Of a stretch of 7,444 nucleotides of DNA, positions 6,471 to 7,444 are shown one piece after another. The notes below the pieces were generated by a model. It ran no database searches. It was not told the DNA's origin and was given only the letters and a program-made list of their open reading frames with translations. Source of the DNA: Betaproteobacteria bacterium (GTDB taxonomy: Bacteria > Pseudomonadota > Gammaproteobacteria > Burkholderiales > SG8-39); NCBI GenBank assembly GCA_004298295.1, contig SCUH01000228.1, positions 1-7,444 on the forward strand. Direction: 5' to 3'. Position 1 is the first letter of the stretch. Every line of letters begins with the position of its first letter. Both the position numbers and the translations under genes were made by a program.

Positions 6471-6566
6471 GGCGAGCCTGACCCCCGGCACTTGCAGGAC
6501 CCAGCTGTGGCTGCTTCCTTCCGGACCTGACCAGGTTCACCGGACTGCAATGCGGGGAGGCCCGCC
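6471..6566 (-). ncRNA. ffs: 4.5S / small bacterial signal recognition particle RNA
   Basis: This is the RNA scaffold of the bacterial SRP, which binds Ffh and its receptor FtsY to target nascent membrane proteins. The minus strand carries the diagnostic apical domain, ending in GTCCGGAAGGAAGCAGCC (6526 to 6509), with the GGAA tetraloop and the Ffh-binding internal loops. The ends pair perfectly: GGCGGGCCT at the 5' side (6566 to 6558) against AGGCTCGCC at the 3' side (6479 to 6471), including one G-U pair. The inferred length of 96 nt suits the small Alu-less class. It lies 35 nt after tRNA-Ser, with only a weak -10-like TACAGT (6576 to 6571) and no matching -35, so co-transcription with the tRNA is plausible. 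Exact mature ends are estimated from pairing. Confidence 0.96.
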
Positions 6567-6601
6567 GTAGACTGTACATTGTGCACCGAATTGCGCCGTC
6601 T

Positions 6602-6692
6602 TGGCGGAGAGAGTGGGATTCGAACCCACGATACGCGATTAACGTATACACGCTTTCCAAGCGTGCGCCTTAAGCCGCTCGGCCATCTCTCC
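6602..6692 (-). tRNA. tRNA-Ser (anticodon GGA)
   Basis: This is a complete 91-nt class II tRNA with the CCA tail encoded (6604 to 6602). The acceptor stem GGAGAGA (6692 to 6686) pairs with TCTCTCC (6612 to 6606), and the discriminator base is G. The anticodon loop is TTGGAAA, with GGA at 6658 to 6656, reading UCC and UCU serine codons. A long variable arm, diagnostic for serine tRNA, lies between the anticodon stem and the T-arm (GTGGG TTCGAAT CCCAC). It precedes ffs on the same strand. Confidence 0.97.
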
Positions 6693-6703
6693 GCAGGGGC
6701 GCG

Positions 6704-6709
6704 ATTCTA
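6704..6709 (-). promoter_or_regulatory. Possible -10 box for the tRNA-Ser/ffs transcript
   Basis: TAGAAT (6709 to 6704) lies 11 nt before the mature tRNA-Ser and is followed by a GC-rich stretch (CGCGCCCC), the discriminator type found at stable-RNA promoters under stringent control. The matching -35 position would fall in the stem of the upstream terminator (about 6726 to 6733), and no TTGACA-like box is visible there. Support is therefore partial. Confidence 0.4.
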
Positions 6710-6715
6710 CCCCAC

Positions 6716-6748
6716 AAAAAGAAAAGGCCCGCCGCAGCGGGCCTTTTC
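6716..6748 (-). terminator. Rho-independent terminator after the symporter remnant
   Basis: GAAAAGGCCCGC (6721 to 6732) and GCGGGCCTTTTC (6737 to 6748) form a perfect 12-bp stem with a 4-nt loop. On the minus strand the 3' arm ends TTTTC and is followed by TTTTTG (6720 to 6715), giving a near-continuous U tract. It lies 16 nt after the stop at 6765. On the plus strand the T-run is only four bases, so the main direction is minus. Confidence 0.9.
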
Positions 6749-6764
6749 AGGACTGCCTCAACCT

Positions 6765-7268
6765 TCAGGTGCCGCGGGTATCCAAGTCGCCCTCGAGCAC
6801 CGGGTAGCGCACGTGGTCCACGAGTTCCTGGACTTCCTTCTCCAGGGCCTTGGTCAGCAGGCTCACCACGATGATGACGATGAAGCCGAGCGGCACGCCG
6901 AAGATGCCGGCCGAGATCGGGTTGATGTCCCACCAAGTGTTCTCGGCGATGGTGCCCTTGCGAGCCTTTTCGGTTGCACCCGGGTACGGGGTTGCATGCG
7001 GGCGCGGTGGACCCGTGCGCGCTGCGGCCGCGGCTTTGTCGGCCTCCCACCTCTTCTTCGTCGCCTCGGGACTCGCGGGGAATGACTTCAACGCATCCTC
7101 CGCAAGCTTGAGCTTCCCCGCTTCGGCGTTCGCCGCGCGCAAATCGGCCAGATTCTTCTCCACGGCTGCCTTTTCCGCGCTGAAGGATGCGGGCAGACCC
7201 TTGACCTTGGCGTCGGCTTCGTCGGCACGTTTCTTGAAAATACCACGCACCTCGAGCTCCTTCGGATC
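6765..7268 (-). pseudogene. Internally deleted remnant of a VC_2705/ActP-like sodium:solute symporter
   Basis: An open frame gives 161 residues from a GTG at 7250. Its C-terminal part, 'WWDINPISAGIFGVPLGFIVIIVVSLLT' (106 to 133) plus 'EVQELVDHVRYP', ends GDLDTRGT and looks like the C-terminus of long sodium:solute symporters of the VC_2705 subfamily. The hydrophilic Ala/Lys/Glu-rich N-terminal part, with 'DPKELEVRGIFKKRADEA' beginning upstream of the GTG at 7268, resembles from memory the cytoplasmic insert in betaproteobacterial members. A full symporter has about 600 to 700 residues and a dozen or more membrane helices; here only one remains. Two deletions are inferred: the N-terminal helices, and the helices between about residue 91 and residue 104. 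The AAGGAG before the GTG is itself part of the family-like codons (K-E), so that start may be fortuitous. A genuine short membrane protein or an assembly error cannot be excluded. Confidence 0.65.
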
Positions 7269-7319
7269 CCGCCCGCCTGCGACCGGCGCGCCGATTCTCG
7301 CACCGGGCGCGCCGCTGCG

Positions 7320-7444
7320 TCAGCTCGACTGCTTGAGCTGATCGAGGATCGCCGGGTTCTCCAGGGTCGAAACGTCCTGCTTGATCTCCTCGCCCTTGGC
7401 GATCGAGCGCAGCAGCCGCCGCATGATCTTGCCGGAGCGCGTCT
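7320..7444 (-). CDS. acs: Acetyl-CoA synthetase, C-terminal end (partial)
   Basis: The frame enters from the right edge and ends at TGA (7322 to 7320). It supplies the last 40 complete codons, starting 'TRSGKIMRRLLRSIAKGEE' and ending 'LDQLKQSS'. The TRSGKIMRR motif is the highly conserved end of AMP-forming acetyl-CoA synthetase. Its lysine (in SGK) is the catalytic residue for adenylate formation, which is silenced by acetylation in well-studied relatives. The enzyme makes acetyl-CoA from acetate, ATP and CoA in the cytoplasm. The downstream 'STLENPAILDQL' matches the usual 'STLADPxVV' tail. The remnant symporter frame follows in the same reading frame after the stop. Other acyl-CoA synthetases such as propionyl-CoA synthetase share this motif, but the tail favours Acs. 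Confidence 0.88.
   Translation of the reverse strand, partial: TRSGKIMRRLLRSIAKGEEIKQDVSTLENPAILDQLKQSS

Noticed and set aside
5530..6570. Long plus-strand open frame (346 codons) opposite dnaX
   Set aside because: It runs antisense through dnaX and on into the ffs RNA gene, and its product is Arg/His-rich low-complexity typical of shadow frames.
6838..6905. Hydrophobic stretch considered as a stand-alone small membrane toxin
   Set aside because: The sequence 'ISAGIFGVPLGFIVIIVVSLLT' fits the last helix of a symporter, and the following 'EVQELVDHVRYP' supports that better than a toxin.
1..7444. Search for CRISPR arrays, transposases, integrases, att sites flanking the tRNAs, or defence genes
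   Set aside because: No regularly spaced repeats, no transposase or integrase frame, and no repeated tRNA 3' end are visible in the window.

Overview
The window is a GC-rich piece of a proteobacterial chromosome, most likely a betaproteobacterium of the Burkholderiales type. That placement rests on a Bug/TctC-type periplasmic receptor, the variant 'ATNFTNEGEATA' motif in RecR, a small 4.5S SRP RNA, and an rRNA-leader-like tail after tRNA-fMet. Almost every gene I can support lies on the minus strand, so transcription runs from the right end to the left end.

Read in the direction of transcription, the window opens with the last 40 codons of acetyl-CoA synthetase (acs). Next comes a 161-codon frame that looks like a collapsed remnant of a sodium:solute symporter of the VC_2705/ActP-like type, closed by a strong rho-independent terminator. 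Then follow tRNA-Ser(GGA) and the 4.5S SRP RNA (ffs). About 125 nt of leader with two hairpins leads into the housekeeping block dnaX - ebfC (ybaB) - recR (clamp-loader subunit, nucleoid-associated protein, recombination mediator).

Only 20 nt after recR, with a strong Shine-Dalgarno sequence and no visible terminator or promoter, a four-gene importer cassette begins. It holds a SsuA/TauA/NMT1-like periplasmic binding protein, an SsuB/TauB-like ATPase, an SsuC/TauC-like permease, and finally a Bug/TctC-family receptor. The first three make a complete ABC importer of unknown substrate. The fourth belongs to a receptor family that normally serves a different transporter type. The last gene runs almost into a near-consensus sigma70 promoter, then tRNA-fMet, then a boxA antitermination sequence and a stretch resembling a betaproteobacterial 16S rRNA leader at the left edge. 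An rRNA operon probably begins just outside the window.

I see no CRISPR array, prophage, transposase, toxin-antitoxin or defence genes. The most unusual items are the tRNA-fMet/boxA arrangement at the left end, the mixed ABC-plus-Bug operon placed flush behind recR, and the internally deleted symporter frame behind acs. I found no convincing, wholly new biological system.
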